From positions 250,501-314,500 of the forward strand of contig OY101125.1 of NCBI GenBank assembly GCA_956465555.1: a DNA stretch of 64,000 nucleotides, given 5' to 3'. The position numbers and the translations under genes are program-made. Origin of the DNA: Nitzschia sp. pyKryTriq1 (lineage: Eukaryota > Bacillariophyta > Bacillariophyceae > Bacillariales > Bacillariaceae). The notes below the pieces were generated by a model. The model worked only from the letters and a program-made list of their open reading frames with translations, made no database searches and had not been told where the DNA came from. Shown here piece after piece: positions 42,006 to 53,600 of this stretch; position 1 is the first letter of the stretch; each line of letters starts with the position of its first letter.

Positions 42006-42680
42006 ATGTCCATGTTTGATACATATCTCAAAGTGGATTATCGACGCTTGATACCAGGAGGAAGTGGCGATGCTGGTGATGCTGGCGGTGGTGCTCCTGG
42101 CGGTGCGGCAGATCCTCTTGCCGTGGATGATTTTGGTTTGTACGAAGACGAAGAGAGTCGCGCTCAACGAAATCCCTATTCGTATTTTGGAGAATCCAGC
42201 TTTACTTGTCCTCCATGGTGTGAAAACATGTTGCCTCAACTATCACTGAAAGAACGATTGTTGGGGTGTGTGACTTGTATGGTGTGCGGCTACTTGTTGG
42301 GCTTTGGAAGTTTCATGAGAATGCGGTCGCTCTTATCGGGTGATCCCGTCCCTTTGGTCGTGACGGTCACGTTTGGGAACTTGTTGAGCTTGACGGGGAC
42401 CTGTTTCTTGACGGGACCTCAGCAACAGGCTCGGCGGATGTTTCATGAATCTCGAAAAGTGGCGAGTATGATGTATTTGGGGGGAATGGGAGTGACCATT
42501 CTATTGCTCATGATGCCGCAATTTAAAAGCCGAGGCTTTTGGTTGTTTATGCTTTTGATTATTCAATATGCGGCCATCACTTGGTACTGTCTATCGTATA
42601 TTCCCTTTGCGAGGGATATTATGAAACGATTTTGTCGACGAATGATAGCGCATTCCGACTCTATGGAAGAAGGATTTTAG
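42006..42680 (+). CDS. SFT2-domain vesicle transport protein
   Basis: This single-exon gene codes for 224 aa. The N-terminal 90 residues are cytosolic, with a Gly/Ala/Asp stretch. Four membrane helices follow from LSLKERLLGCVTCMVCGYLL to the end, with the family marks FGNLLSLTGTCFLTGP and the short loop QQQARRMFH. The tail is basic (KRFCRR). SFT2/Got1-type proteins act in Golgi-endosome vesicle fusion. Length and topology fit the family (about 200 aa, four helices). Confidence 0.88.
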   Translation: MSMFDTYLKVDYRRLIPGGSGDAGDAGGGAPGGAADPLAVDDFGLYEDEESRAQRNPYSYFGESSFTCPPWCENMLPQLSLKERLLGCVTCMVCGYLLGFGSFMRMRSLLSGDPVPLVVTVTFGNLLSLTGTCFLTGPQQQARRMFHESRKVASMMYLGGMGVTILLLMMPQFKSRGFWLFMLLIIQYAAITWYCLSYIPFARDIMKRFCRRMIAHSDSMEEGF

Positions 42681-42894
42681 CAGAGCAGAGAGAGAGAGAG
42701 AGTGGCTAGCTGGTGGCTGGAATCAAGACTTTATATCAAAGTCATACGACGACTATTACTACTTGTAACAATAATATAGCAAAGAAATTCATTTTTTGCA
42801 TGACTACTACTAAAATAAAAAAATGAATGACCATCAAAGCGCTAGAGTAGTAGGAGACTACCGGTACTTGCATTCCAAATTATTATCATCATCC

Positions 42895-45486
42895 TTACAA
42901 GAGTTTCTTTTTGCGCTTCTTCTTGGGTGGTTGGATGATGGGAATTTCGACGTTGTCAAATGCCAATTCCACTTTTTCTTCCTTCATGTCATCGACGTCG
43001 ACAAAGTTGGATGGGCGAGGCGCACGAGGCGCACTATTGGGTGCGGTATTACTGTTGTAGGTGTTGCTGTGGTGGTTGCGCTCTTCGAACAAAGGCCCGT
43101 CCAAATCGGGAGCCGGAGTAAAGCGCTCTTCACGCTCCTTTCGGATTTGATCTTCTTCTCGTTTCCGCTCTTCTTGTCGTCTCCATAGTTCGGGTTCGGG
43201 ATCTTCGGCCAGTGGCACGGCCGCGCCGATGACCGGTGAGGGAACTAACGAAAAGACCCGTCCACAATCGACCAACACGGAAGGTACGGGACGTTGTTCT
43301 TGAGCGTCCCAGGCTTCCATCATGCTTTGATCGTGGCATTTGGCCCGCTCGGCCTTGAGAAATTCCGAATGTTTCTTGATCAAATGTTTCTTCAAAAAGG
43401 TCGAGTCCTTGAAGAGCTTGCGACAGAAATGAAAGCTGCAGCGAGCCCTTCCATCTTCATCAATCACGGCATGATCTTCAATCCAAGCCGGTTCGACTTT
43501 TTGTTCATTTTCCTGAATTTTCTTTGCGGCGGCATCCTTCTCGGGACTACTCAGAATGACTTGACTCCATTGGTCGGGATCGTCCAACCAAGGTTGGACT
43601 TCCTTTAAAGCCTTGTCAATGGACAGCTCATGGCGTTGGACCAACAAGTCCACCTTGGGAGGTTCCTCTGGAGCGCCTTCAACTGCTGCTGCTGCCGCCG
43701 CTGGTACTGTTACTGTATCGTCTTGTGCGGCTTGATTCAAAATCTCATCTGCAATGCCCAACCGCAAATGAATCGTCGATGTGGCATGAGTGCCATTCAA
43801 GACATCTCCCACACGATTCGCACGGGCGCATCCATTGTAAAAGGAAAACAAATGGACTCGCCTCAAATATGCAATCGCTACATCCAAGGCATCTTCGATA
43901 TCTTGAGGATCAGCATCAGCATCAGCAGCGTTGGAGGATAATTCTGCCTTGGCCAAAATGGCTTCGAGTCGAGCCGCTTTGGGAATATTACGGCGAATAT
44001 CATAGGCTTCCGCAATGGTTCGTGCTGCTTTCATGTCTTTAGGGATATGAACTTTGCTCGAGACAGCTGCCGACAAGACGGCGACATGGGGGGAAAGAAG
44101 TTTGGAGGTTTGCGTCGAGACCCATACCGTCACCTTGCGAGGAGGGACTCCTCCTTCGGTACCACCCGCACCTCCCTTGCCATCGGCATCGACTTCGGTG
44201 CGTCCATACGCATCACTACATTCGACTTCGAGCGGAAGGGTCTTGGGAACGAACGTATCTTCTTTGCGTGGCACATGATGGGCAGCGGCTTCGGTACTAC
44301 CAGTACTGACTGCTGCTGCTGCTGCTCGATCGACATGATTGAGTTGTTGAATGATTTCCTTGCGAATCTCTTCGGTACTGCATTGGACGTAAATGGTTCG
44401 AAAAAGATTGCCGTGACCGGGGACAGAACTCGAATAGAGTTGCAAGTCACTCGCTTTCATACCTCCTGCCTTATTTGTGGATGGTGCATGACTCAACAGT
44501 GCTTGAATCAACTGATCGTCCGTGACATGGGGTGGAACTTCTAGAATTGGCAAGACTTGGTGGGCCAGGCTCATCACGTGAGTTCCAGGAACGGGATTGC
44601 TCAAGGATGAATGATGCTGCATGGAGCGTGAAGGACTTATGTTGGATTGGTAGTGTGGGTTGTTGGTGGAACTGGACGACGAAGTTTGTTTGATTCCACC
44701 TCCCAGCCTGGCCTTGAGGATAAAGAAACATGGGCTTTTATTACTGCTGGTTGATGTTTCGGTGGCTTGATTCTTCGCGATGGACGTTTCGAGCTCGCTG
44801 AGAAAGGCTTGTGCTTCCTTGGTGGCCCGTTGTCGTTCTTGTATGGCCAGTCGCTGTTCAGCAAGGGGACTGTACATGGATCGAAACCAAGAATCATCCA
44901 GGTGTTGATTGAAAAACATGCGAATGTAGTTCAAACAGTAGCCCTTGCGATACTCATCGTAAGCAGCAGAATCACTTGTGTTGTCGTCACTGGCAGTAGC
45001 GTCCTCGTCTGGTTTGCTGTCGTCGTCGTCGTTGATATTGTTATTGTCCTGTCCCTTGCTTTCTTTCCAGAGGAACTGACACATCATGGGTTCTTCCGCA
45101 TAAAGCGTGGAAGGATGAGGAGACGAGGACTTGCGGCCGCCCCGAGACGAGGGACCCGGGGAGTCATCCCGATGCTTGCGTTTTCGGCGCTGGTTATCGT
45201 TGTGATGATGATGACTGCTGTTGTGGTTGCTGCTGTAATGTCTTTGCTGTTGCTGCTGGTGGTGGTGATGGTGATGACCTCCGCTGCTGCTTCCCCCGTG
45301 ATGATGGTGGCTATGATGGTGCAGCGGCGGAGCAGTTCCGGCACCGTCATACCGAGAGGTGGGAAGGGCTTCATTCAAAAAGGAAGGATCCTCCGGACCG
45401 TAACGAGAAGGGGACCCGGACCCCCCATCCTCCCGGCGCCCCCCACGCCCAGCAGGGACCTCACGGCCAAACTCATCGACGGCCAT
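42895..45486 (-). CDS. SERRATE/Ars2 homologue (RNA-processing zinc-finger protein)
   Basis: This single-exon gene codes for 863 aa from ATG 45486 (MAVDEFGREV). The head is Gly/Arg/His/Gln-rich with RRKRKHRDDSPGPSS-like RS-type sequence. The SERRATE/Ars2 N-terminal domain follows (FLWKESKG and YDEYRKGYCLNYIRMFFNQH...WFRSMYSP). The central half contains RRVHLFSFYNG and IDKALKEVQ..., and the zinc finger is CSFHFCRKLFKDSTFLKKH with HLIKKH (C-x4-C-x12-H-x4-H). The end is KKKRKKKLL, a nuclear signal. Ars2 links the cap-binding complex to small-RNA and snRNA processing. Its presence as one large exon is unremarkable. The His/Gln tract near the start is microsatellite-coded. Confidence 0.92.
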   Translation of the reverse strand: MAVDEFGREVPAGRGGRREDGGSGSPSRYGPEDPSFLNEALPTSRYDGAGTAPPLHHHSHHHHGGSSSGGHHHHHHQQQQQRHYSSNHNSSHHHHNDNQRRKRKHRDDSPGPSSRGGRKSSSPHPSTLYAEEPMMCQFLWKESKGQDNNNINDDDDSKPDEDATASDDNTSDSAAYDEYRKGYCLNYIRMFFNQHLDDSWFRSMYSPLAEQRLAIQERQRATKEAQAFLSELETSIAKNQATETSTSSNKSPCFFILKARLGGGIKQTSSSSSTNNPHYQSNISPSRSMQHHSSLSNPVPGTHVMSLAHQVLPILEVPPHVTDDQLIQALLSHAPSTNKAGGMKASDLQLYSSSVPGHGNLFRTIYVQCSTEEIRKEIIQQLNHVDRAAAAAVSTGSTEAAAHHVPRKEDTFVPKTLPLEVECSDAYGRTEVDADGKGGAGGTEGGVPPRKVTVWVSTQTSKLLSPHVAVLSAAVSSKVHIPKDMKAARTIAEAYDIRRNIPKAARLEAILAKAELSSNAADADADPQDIEDALDVAIAYLRRVHLFSFYNGCARANRVGDVLNGTHATSTIHLRLGIADEILNQAAQDDTVTVPAAAAAAVEGAPEEPPKVDLLVQRHELSIDKALKEVQPWLDDPDQWSQVILSSPEKDAAAKKIQENEQKVEPAWIEDHAVIDEDGRARCSFHFCRKLFKDSTFLKKHLIKKHSEFLKAERAKCHDQSMMEAWDAQEQRPVPSVLVDCGRVFSLVPSPVIGAAVPLAEDPEPELWRRQEERKREEDQIRKEREERFTPAPDLDGPLFEERNHHSNTYNSNTAPNSAPRAPRPSNFVDVDDMKEEKVELAFDNVEIPIIQPPKKKRKKKLL

Positions 45487-46072
45487 GATGCGATGCGATG
45501 CGATGCGATGAACGAATCCAGCAATCAATCAATCAATAAATCAAAGCAGATGGCGACCGTTGGCAGCAATCCTGCTATTGGCGATGTAGTCTTTCTCTAC
45601 AACGTGAACAAGTGTCAATCTCTTATAGTAGTAGTCAACTCGTCAGAGAGACAGCATAGTAGTCCGGTCCAGAGTCTACCTGATGTACCGGTACGATTCT
45701 TAATACTGGAATGAATCATCATCATTATCATCGTCGCGATCTCGTTGCGTTCGGCTGGCCACACAAAAAAATAATAAAACCCGCGCGCGCACATCATCGG
45801 CGGCCGGCGTGCAGGCGCTTTTTGTCATGTTGTGCAAGAAAATGGGGGCGGAAAGGTTTCAAATAGATCCCTGCCCCCGCCCCCATGCATCCAACCAGGC
45901 ATGCCACACCAGTAGCGCATTGCCTTATTTTGCGCTTTTTTGCATGTCTTTCAACGCAACGTTCAACATCATACTGTTGCGACTATCATTAATCAGAGTA
46001 ACCACACACCACACAACTCTACTATTCGCATAAAGCCTATCAACAACCACCACAACCACCACAACCACCAAC
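45487..46072. promoter_or_regulatory. divergent promoter region, SERRATE / Mpv17
   Basis: This 586-bp head-to-head interval holds (ATGCG)n at about 45487-45510, (AATC)n near 45523-45541, and a TACCGGTA site at 45686. No gene is seen. Confidence 0.45.
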
Positions 46073-46813
46073 ATGTTTTCAAGATTCTTGGTAGCACAGC
46101 GGGCGGCGCATCACAACCAAAACCTGTCGGTACTTCCGGTCACGATGACTCGGCGGCGGTGCTTTACGTCTTCCTCGTCGGACTCCTCGTCGGCTTCCTC
46201 CTCCGCTTCGACTTTGACAACAACGTCTTTATTGCTGGCTTGGTATTCCAAGCGGTTGGAAACCCATCCCTTGACGACCAAGGGAGTCACTAGTGGTCTT
46301 ATTTCCGCAACGGGAGATGTGATTTGTCAATACCTAACGTCTCCCGACGAACCCTGGGACTTGACGAGAACGGCACATTTTCTATTCATGGGCACCTTCT
46401 GGGTGGCGCCCATCACACATGTCTGGTACGATGCCTTGTCGACCCGAATCATTCCAGGTGCTCGATCCCGGACCAAGGTCTTTCAACGTTTGATGTTGGA
46501 TCAGTTCGGCATGGCTCCTCTGTTTGTTCCTAGTTTCATGGCCGGTCTGTGGATCCTCGAAGGACGCGACAAGATCTGGGAGCCACTCCTCGAGGTGGCT
46601 CCAGAGGTGATCCAAGCCAATTGGGCCTTGTGGATTCCGGCGCAAGTGGTCAACTTTTCCTTGATTCCGCTGAACTACCAAGTCCTGTTTTCCAATGTCG
46701 TGGCCTTGGTGTGGACTGTATATTTCAGCTGGGCCAACGCCAACAGCAGCACCTCCCCATCCTCAGCATCACCACCAGGCGCGGATCTAATCGCTGCGGA
46801 CTCTGCTCAGTAA
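46073..46813 (+). CDS. Mpv17/PMP22-family inner-membrane protein
   Basis: This single-exon gene codes for 246 aa. The first 45 residues are Arg/Ser-rich (QRAAHH, TRRRCF) and look like a mitochondrial or plastid presequence. The Mpv17 domain follows: WYSKRLETHPLTTKGVTSG, TGDVICQYL, FWVAPITHVWYD, LDQFGMAPLFV, ANWALWIPAQVVNFSLIP. Four membrane helices are visible. Family members are channel-like proteins of the inner mitochondrial or peroxisomal membrane. Confidence 0.93.
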   Translation: MFSRFLVAQRAAHHNQNLSVLPVTMTRRRCFTSSSSDSSSASSSASTLTTTSLLLAWYSKRLETHPLTTKGVTSGLISATGDVICQYLTSPDEPWDLTRTAHFLFMGTFWVAPITHVWYDALSTRIIPGARSRTKVFQRLMLDQFGMAPLFVPSFMAGLWILEGRDKIWEPLLEVAPEVIQANWALWIPAQVVNFSLIPLNYQVLFSNVVALVWTVYFSWANANSSTSPSSASPPGADLIAADSAQ

Positions 46814-47516
46814 ACTGTCCGACTGAGCGTCTGTGCCTGTCTGAATCTATCGATTGATCGATCGCCCATTTCTCTCAAGTCGTCGTTCAAGACTGATCGT
46901 CGCTTTCAACAAGACTGATCGGAATGGCAGCCACACGCAGTTCATTCAATCAGTTGGATGGTAGCGTGGCACCAGGCACCATATTAGTTCAATATGCGGC
47001 CATCTCTTGCACCCAAGTATCGCTTGGCACCTATGTAATAGGGTTACTTGATAGACGGAGCTGCGTCTACAGAATAGTATGTTACCTTGAAACTGCTCCC
47101 TGACTATCACACCGCTGCAAATGCCGTCCGCTTTGTTCAAGAAAACACATATTGTTCTGGAGAGGAGCTCGCTATAATATTATGTTAACGCCCTGGATTT
47201 GCCCAAAGGCGAACCGGCCCTCGCCATTCGTTGTGGCGGCGATACCTTCCGCGATCCCAAAGGCGAGCCCGTCCAACTGTATCCCACCGCTTGGGCCATA
47301 TTGTGACAGAGAAGCACACAATCGTGTACACCGATGTCAGGTATCAGTATCATGATTATTGTGATTATGACTGGTAGGATGATCATGATGATTGTTGGTG
47401 ATTATGATTATGATTGAAAACACATGTCTTGTGTCGTCGTTTCTTGCGAAAACAGAAAATCCAAACCCTGGAAGTTAATTGAAACAATGGATTGTTATAA
47501 TTTGTTTAAAAAAAAA
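46814..47516. other. intergenic stretch with small coding-like remnants
   Basis: No firm gene lies here. A 59-residue ORF (46924-47103) is listed separately. At about 47190-47305 (plus strand) a frame reads KGEPALAIRCGGDTF then DPKGEPVQLYPTAW before a stop; it has no ATG and may be a fragment of a lost gene. It carries the motif PKGEP twice. Confidence 0.35.
46924..47103 (+). CDS. small hypothetical ORF
   Basis: A 59-residue ATG frame (MAATRSSFNQLDGSV start) has protein-like composition, with no low-complexity runs and a Cys-containing C-terminal half. I recognise no family. The minus strand is also open over most of this span, so chance cannot be excluded. Confidence 0.22.
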   Translation: MAATRSSFNQLDGSVAPGTILVQYAAISCTQVSLGTYVIGLLDRRSCVYRIVCYLETAP

Positions 47517-48748
47517 TCAATTCCAACATCTTCTATTCACCAGAACATCCATCCGAAGACTCAGGATGGCATGGGTCAAGTCCGGTCTCCTTCCGGTTTG
47601 ACCCAATATCAGTGGTACCAAACTGGCTGGAACCGAATCCTCATTATTATTATTATGTAATACTACGGATGCTTCCAATGATACAAAGGATTGGAGTGCC
47701 CGTAATCGTTTCGTCCAAAATTCCATCAACTGGGCCACCTTGTGATATCCCGACCGCCGCGCCAAGGCCAAAGCCTTGCGTCCCGTCAAATTTCCAACCT
47801 CCGCTCCCCCCTGTTCCAACAACAATTTTACTACCTCATAATGGCCCCATTCACAAGCCTCCATCAAGGGTGTCGTACTGTAAATAGTACCATTGTCTAA
47901 ACGATACTCGATTTTGGCACCCGCACCAAGCAAGAATTGGACGATTTCAGAATGTCCTGCCGCGCACGCATACCACAAGGGTGGATCGACTTTGTAATCA
48001 TTGACTCCTGCTTTCGCTGCTGCTGCTAAAGCTGATGATGATGATGATGATGATTCTTTTCGTTGTTGTTGTTGTTGTTGTTCTTTCGCAAAACAAACAA
48101 GATATCGTACGACATCGATTCGATTTTCACTGCAAGCATACATCAAGGCATTCTTGGCCTGTTCATCGTAAATGGACGGATTGGCTCCGTATCGGAGTAG
48201 CAATTTCACAAGATCCAAATGGCCCCGTTTTGCCATTTGAATCAAGGCCGTCTTTCCATCGGCCGACTGAGCGTTGGGATTGGCGCCACCACCGCCGACG
48301 CCGACGCCCCGCTGGTGCTGCTTCTGCTTCTGCTTCTGTAAGAGTAATTCCACAAGAGTCTCGTTTTCCATGTTGCAGGCTGCCATCAAGGGAGTGATTC
48401 CATGAAAGGAATCTCCCATGTCCACGTCCTCGGCATTTCCATAATCGAGCAAGAGTTGCACCATATGTGTATGGACGACCGGAGATGGACCCACGGCCAG
48501 TAACAACAGAGGCGTATTGACATTGGTAGGCGGGACCCTGTCATTCACGTGCGCTGGGCCATCCTCATCATCATGATCCTCCTCATCCTCATCCTCATCC
48601 TCATCCTCACCACCACCACCACCCCCCGTCCTGTTCCGCAGTAACAACAACAAACGTTCTAGCTCGACAACATCTTCTCGAAGAATGGCGGCCGCGAGAG
48701 GGTCTGATAATGTTGGAATAATAATCTTATTATTAGGGAATACTACCG

Positions 48749-48782
<34 letters not shown>

Positions 48783-48809
48783 TCGGACGCCGGCATCGTT
48801 CGTCGACAT
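47517..48809 (-). CDS. ankyrin-repeat protein
   Basis: This single-exon gene codes for 430 aa. After an acidic, Asp-rich head (about 100 residues with Asp/Glu runs) come roughly six to seven ankyrin repeats, marked by TPLMAACNMENETLVELLL, GKTALIQMAKRGHLDLVKLL, NALMYACSENRIDVVRYL, PLWYACAAGHSEIVQFLL and TPLMEACEWGHYEVVKLLL. A Gln/Lys and Ser run splits one repeat boundary (around residues 245-265). The tail has a charged helix (WTKRLRALQ). No other domain is visible; it is probably a protein-binding scaffold in the cytosol or nucleus. Confidence 0.9.
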
Positions 48810-50202
48810 AATATTATGGCCTAACAGTATATACTGTGTATCTAATATCTATACAGTAATAATCCAGAGAGTGAGAGAGTCGTCCTCACAGAGCAGTGAT
48901 CGAATACGTGCTAGTATAGTAGTAGTATGGTAATAGTAGATTGGTTGGCGTCTTATCGCCTGGCCTGGCGCGGCGACGCTTCACAACCTCTACTAGTAGA
49001 GTAGCTACTATAGCTGGATTAGAGTGTAGAATGTCGATCGCCATGGTCCGAACACAACAAAAGAACGAAAAGAAGATTATTATTTTGTATTGCTGTGCTG
49101 GCGGATGAGCGACGATGAGGCGGAACGCAGTGTGTTGCAAGTAGTGGTACTGGTAATGAGCCAGGGGTGTGTTATTCTGTGCGTGTACCTTGCGTGTACT
49201 GCATAGGGGTAAAGATTTCAGTACTCAGTGTACAGATACTCGACTGGTACTGTACGGGTACGTGTACTGTACGGTACCAGGTACGTACTTGTACCTGGTA
49301 CTGTAGATCTGGGCGATCGCTGCCCTGTAGTACCGGTACTAAGTACCAGTGTCGTATCGCGGTACCGGTATGGCTGGCGACTTTCGCCAGCCCGGAGTAG
49401 TAGGACGCGTAGAGCTGGTACAAGACGTCTGGCTGCCCGTCACACCGGTCACAACTTGATTCATCGTTCCCTGATGACGGGCAGACCTTTATCGAGTGTA
49501 TTGCCGCCATGACTTCGATAACAACAACAACAACAAACCCATCATACGGCACCCATTTTGGACACAATACCATTCAGTTCTTGGAGCCTAAAGGTAGTAG
49601 AATCCATCTCAACCCTACTAATAACAACATATCTGCTTGGGGCTTCTTGTTGCCATGTCTGAGCATGCCGGCAATGTGTTAAGCCAGTCCATGTACGCGT
49701 CGAATTCCGGCGGATGCTTGTCCATACCCTTTTGGCGAGAAATGGATACAGCACCAGTTACCATGTGATCGAACATTCGAGGGGCATCGATTTTCAGTTT
49801 CACTGAAGATCTTTGGCGCGCCTCGAGTTCGCTCTCGTTCCTTCATTCCGACCTCTCACCCTTCTACGTCTGTCAGGCGGGCGATAGGAACGGTCCGTCC
49901 TTTGATACGGCTCCTTTCCTCTCAGCTCTAGCGAACCACACGCTTCGGCCATACTGTAATGACCCAGGGCATAGTTTTCTAGTCAATGGGGCATATTTTT
50001 ACTGTTCTCACCAAGATAGTATCACGACTGACAGATGAGGGCTTGCATCATCTTAATAAAAGGTCTACCGGTATGCTGCTGCGAGGTAGGTCCTGGCCTA
50101 AAAAATCTACGACCACGAGTATAATAATACAGCAGCAGAGAGTTATGATGTCCCGCCGGGTAGAAAAAATAATGAGGTCCTACGAGCTTGTGAACCAGCG
50201 AC

Positions 50203-50244
50203 TTATGGCATGAGACACCATAATGATGGAAATATACAACGCCT
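50203..50244 (+). repeat. 42-bp direct repeat, copy 1
   Basis: It matches 50327-50368 at 41 of 42 positions by eye; the two starts are 124 bp apart. Confidence 0.85.
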
Positions 50245-50326
50245 ATGTATGGCTATAATTGCTGACTATTGCTATCTCCTTTCAGTCATTCATGCACGGA
50301 GCAGATAGAGGGACATACAAGACCTT

Positions 50327-50368
50327 TTATGGCATGAGACACCATTATGATGGAAATATACAACGCCT
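50327..50368 (+). repeat. 42-bp direct repeat, copy 2
   Basis: It is the second copy of the repeat at 50203, differing by one base (T for A). Confidence 0.85.
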
Positions 50369-50669
50369 CGAAGGGCCCGAATGTTGGACATGGAACAAGA
50401 ATTCAATAGATAAATTTCCATAAGTGAAGCGAAACATATTGTTATTATTGTGAACTACCGCCGAAGTTCTCCAGAAATCCGGGATAGTACCAGTACTGTA
50501 CCGGTAGTAGCATGCTACGTCCGTGCGAATCTATTACTCCGACCACGTTCATTTTTGGTTTTTCGTTTTACTGTAGCGTTGTTTCTCGAAGACAATCGGC
50601 GGCAGTCTCACAACAAAATTTTTAGGATTTCTGTTGCACCCGAAGAAGAAACACTGCAAAACGTAAACA

Positions 50670-53600
50670 ATGAAGTTTCCACCCATCGCAGCATCTTGCT
50701 TGCTTGTGGCCCAGGCCGGTCTCCTGTTGGTATCAAGTGTGGATGGTGCTGCTGGGTGCTGCTCCCAGGATCACAAGAACTGTATCAACGATTGCACCGG
50801 CGGCGCAAGCAACTGCGAAGGAGGTGCTTGTTGGAACGATAACACTCTCCTCTGGTTACCTGGTGGGGGTTCTGAAAACAACCCCCAGTGCATCCAGCGG
50901 TGGGTGGCAGGTTGTCAAACCACCAATGTCTGGTCGTCTAGTTCTCCAAATAACCCTTCCCTCTTCTATGGTACTGCCGACAACTCGAAGTGTTGCGGTA
51001 CTCTGATTTGTGATGTCAAGAAAAATGACCCAGCATGGTGGCACTGTAACCATCCTCTCGAGATTTGCGATACGTATGGGGCTAACGACTGCCCAACCAA
51101 AAATTGCCAAAAGGTTCAAGGGAAGTGTGTCCCTAAGAACTCGAACTTCTACCACACCGCACTTTCTGGTGCTCAAGCACAAACACCTGCTCCGACCCCG
51201 GGTCCAACTCCAGCTCCTCAAGTACCGCAGCCTACCGCCGCGCCCCTGCCTTGCAACAGTCGCAACGGGTCAAGCAAGTGCGAAGAAGATGGCTTATGCC
51301 TATTCGTGAAGGGCAACTGCCAACCTGTCTATGGCGGCGTAGGGTCCCAGGACGACATTTGCAAGGTCACCCTCACAGAAGACACGGAGAGGGACTTGAT
51401 CTACGCCGATATCCCCGGCCAAGGGTGTTCGGAGGGCTACATCTGCGCTGTGGTCAATGGAACAGGCGTTGAAGGAGAAGAGATAACGGGCTCGTGCCAG
51501 CCAGAACAATGCATGGGCAAAAAGGTCCCTGGCAATTGCAACGGAAACAATCCCAAGGACGACGAGTGCGTGGCCACCACCGAAAGGGTGACGATTTGTC
51601 ACCGCACTTGCTCTGAGACCAACCCTTGGGTTCGAATCACCATTGATGAAGACGCTTGGGACGGACAAGGCTGTGGACATCAGCAGCACGATGTTCGAGA
51701 CGAATGCTCGAACAAGGCCCCCTGGACCGCATGGGGACGGCGCCGCAAGGACTACTTGCTCAAGAGACACGGAACACGTGCCGAAGTAGCAGCGGCTCTT
51801 GGCAACAACAATGCAGCAGAGAAGGCGTACTGGAAGAAGTGGGAGCACGCGTGTCCTTTCGTACGCAATGGAGACTGCTGCAGCATGAACCTTGCAGATG
51901 AGAATCCCTGCTGTGGGGACGATTCGTATGCTCCGGATTCCCTTGTCTCGTGGGCAGACACGACCCCGGATTCCTACTGCCCGGCAGTGAACAATCTCGG
52001 ACAAGGTTACAGTGCAGCCATTGGATACAATGGAACCTTCCCCGTTCTGTCAAGTACAGGTCTCGGCCGAAGAGGAACGGACGATGCAATCACGGTCCTC
52101 ATCGGAGGAAACTACGTCGCACCAGCTGCAGCTGAGATTGAAGGAAAGGTAGTGGTTCTTGGTAACTTCCTGATTGGTAGCAGCGGAACCAATTCTATTG
52201 GTAAGTTCGCAAACAAAATTGAATGGCACCGACTGCTTTATTGTGACTCACTTTGTTCTGAATATTTCAGGCCATGCCGGGGTTGGTAGCGGCATCTTCC
52301 CCAGTGTCCCAGGGGTCCATCTGCAAGTTGGAGGTAACCTCGATGGGGGCAAGAAAGATGGAGAAACCTGGTTTATGAGCGGCGCCAGCGTGGAATACGG
52401 CGGCAGCTGTATCAGCAATCCAAGTAACACCCGCAAAACTTCGTCCTACCCTGATAGCAAGGCTTGCGGATCCATGTTTGTCCCAAACGCGGTTGGTGCA
52501 TCCATTAGCCAGATAGCACTCAACCCAACTCCGTACTTGCAACTCTTCGATGAGCTCAGAGATAAGTCCGACTACTGGTATTCTCTTGTGCCCAATGGAG
52601 TGGTGGAGCAGAACGGGCAAGTGGTCCGGCTGAAGGCCGTGGACAACAACTGTGTTCAAGTCTTTCTTTTGGAGCATTCCCATCTAGCGACCCTCCAACT
52701 AGCCACCTGGGGTGAATTCTACTTCAATGCTAACTTGAGCGGCAAGACTATTCTGATCAACGTATCTCCATACGATGCCACTGGTGCTTTGAAGGACGAG
52801 GTTGTCGTCAATGGCATTTCGCGAATGTCTGACCCAGCTGGAAATTTTGATTATAACTTCTCCCCGGCTTTCAAGTCTTCCATGTTATGGAACTTCAACA
52901 GAGCCCCGAAGGTCGTTCTCGGCCCCGATGGCAATCTCCAATTTCCTGGATCCATCCTCATTCCGTGGGGAGGTTTGGATATGCACTGGGTTGGACAAGA
53001 TGGTCGGACCCTCGTCTACGGTGACGTTTTGCACGACAAGGCTGGCTCCGAATTCCACAACTATCCCTTTGATCCTCCTTGCCCATTGCCCTTGGACCCG
53101 CAAGGGCCAATGCCAGATAGCTGTTACGAGGACATCCCCGCACCGCCCACCACGAAGCCAACAACACCTCCAACGGCTGGACCTACTGCTAAACCTACTG
53201 CTAAACCTACTGCAACTCCCACTTCGAAGCCCACTTCGAAGCCCACGGCCCAGCCCACGGCCCAGCCCACCTCGAAGCCTACCTCGAAGCCTACCTCGCA
53301 GCCTACCTCGCAGCCCACCTCGAAGCCCACCGCCCAGATCACCGCCCAACCCACCTCGAAGCCCACGGCCCAGCCCACCGCCCAGCCCACCGCCCAGCCC
53401 ACCGCTCAGCCCACCGCCCAGCCTACCGCTCAGCCTACCGCTCAGCCCACGGCGCTGCCTACCTCGAAGCCCACCGCCCAGCCTACCGCCCAGCCTACCG
53501 CTCAGCCTACCGCTCAGCCTACGGCGCTGCCTACCTCGAAGCCCACCGCCCAGCCCACGGCGCTGCCTACCTCGAAGCCCACCGCCCAGCCCACCGCCCA

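Larger units (their letters stand above)
48810..50669. other. 1.9-kb intergenic stretch with repeats
   Basis: No firm gene is seen. It holds dense GTAC/TACCGGTA sequence at 49215-49375, TACCGGTA sites also at 50066 and 50499, an inverted repeat built on GACGGGCAGAC near 49425 and 49476, and a 42-bp direct repeat. A minus-strand frame at about 49618-49803 (KHPPEFDAYMDWLNTLPAC) looks protein-like but has no ATG at its open end. Confidence 0.4.

Noticed and set aside
49618-49803. Minus-strand frame with a GST-like tail (FDAYMDWLNTLPAC)
   Set aside because: It has no ATG at its start, a stop lies shortly upstream, and the resemblance is too short to name a family.
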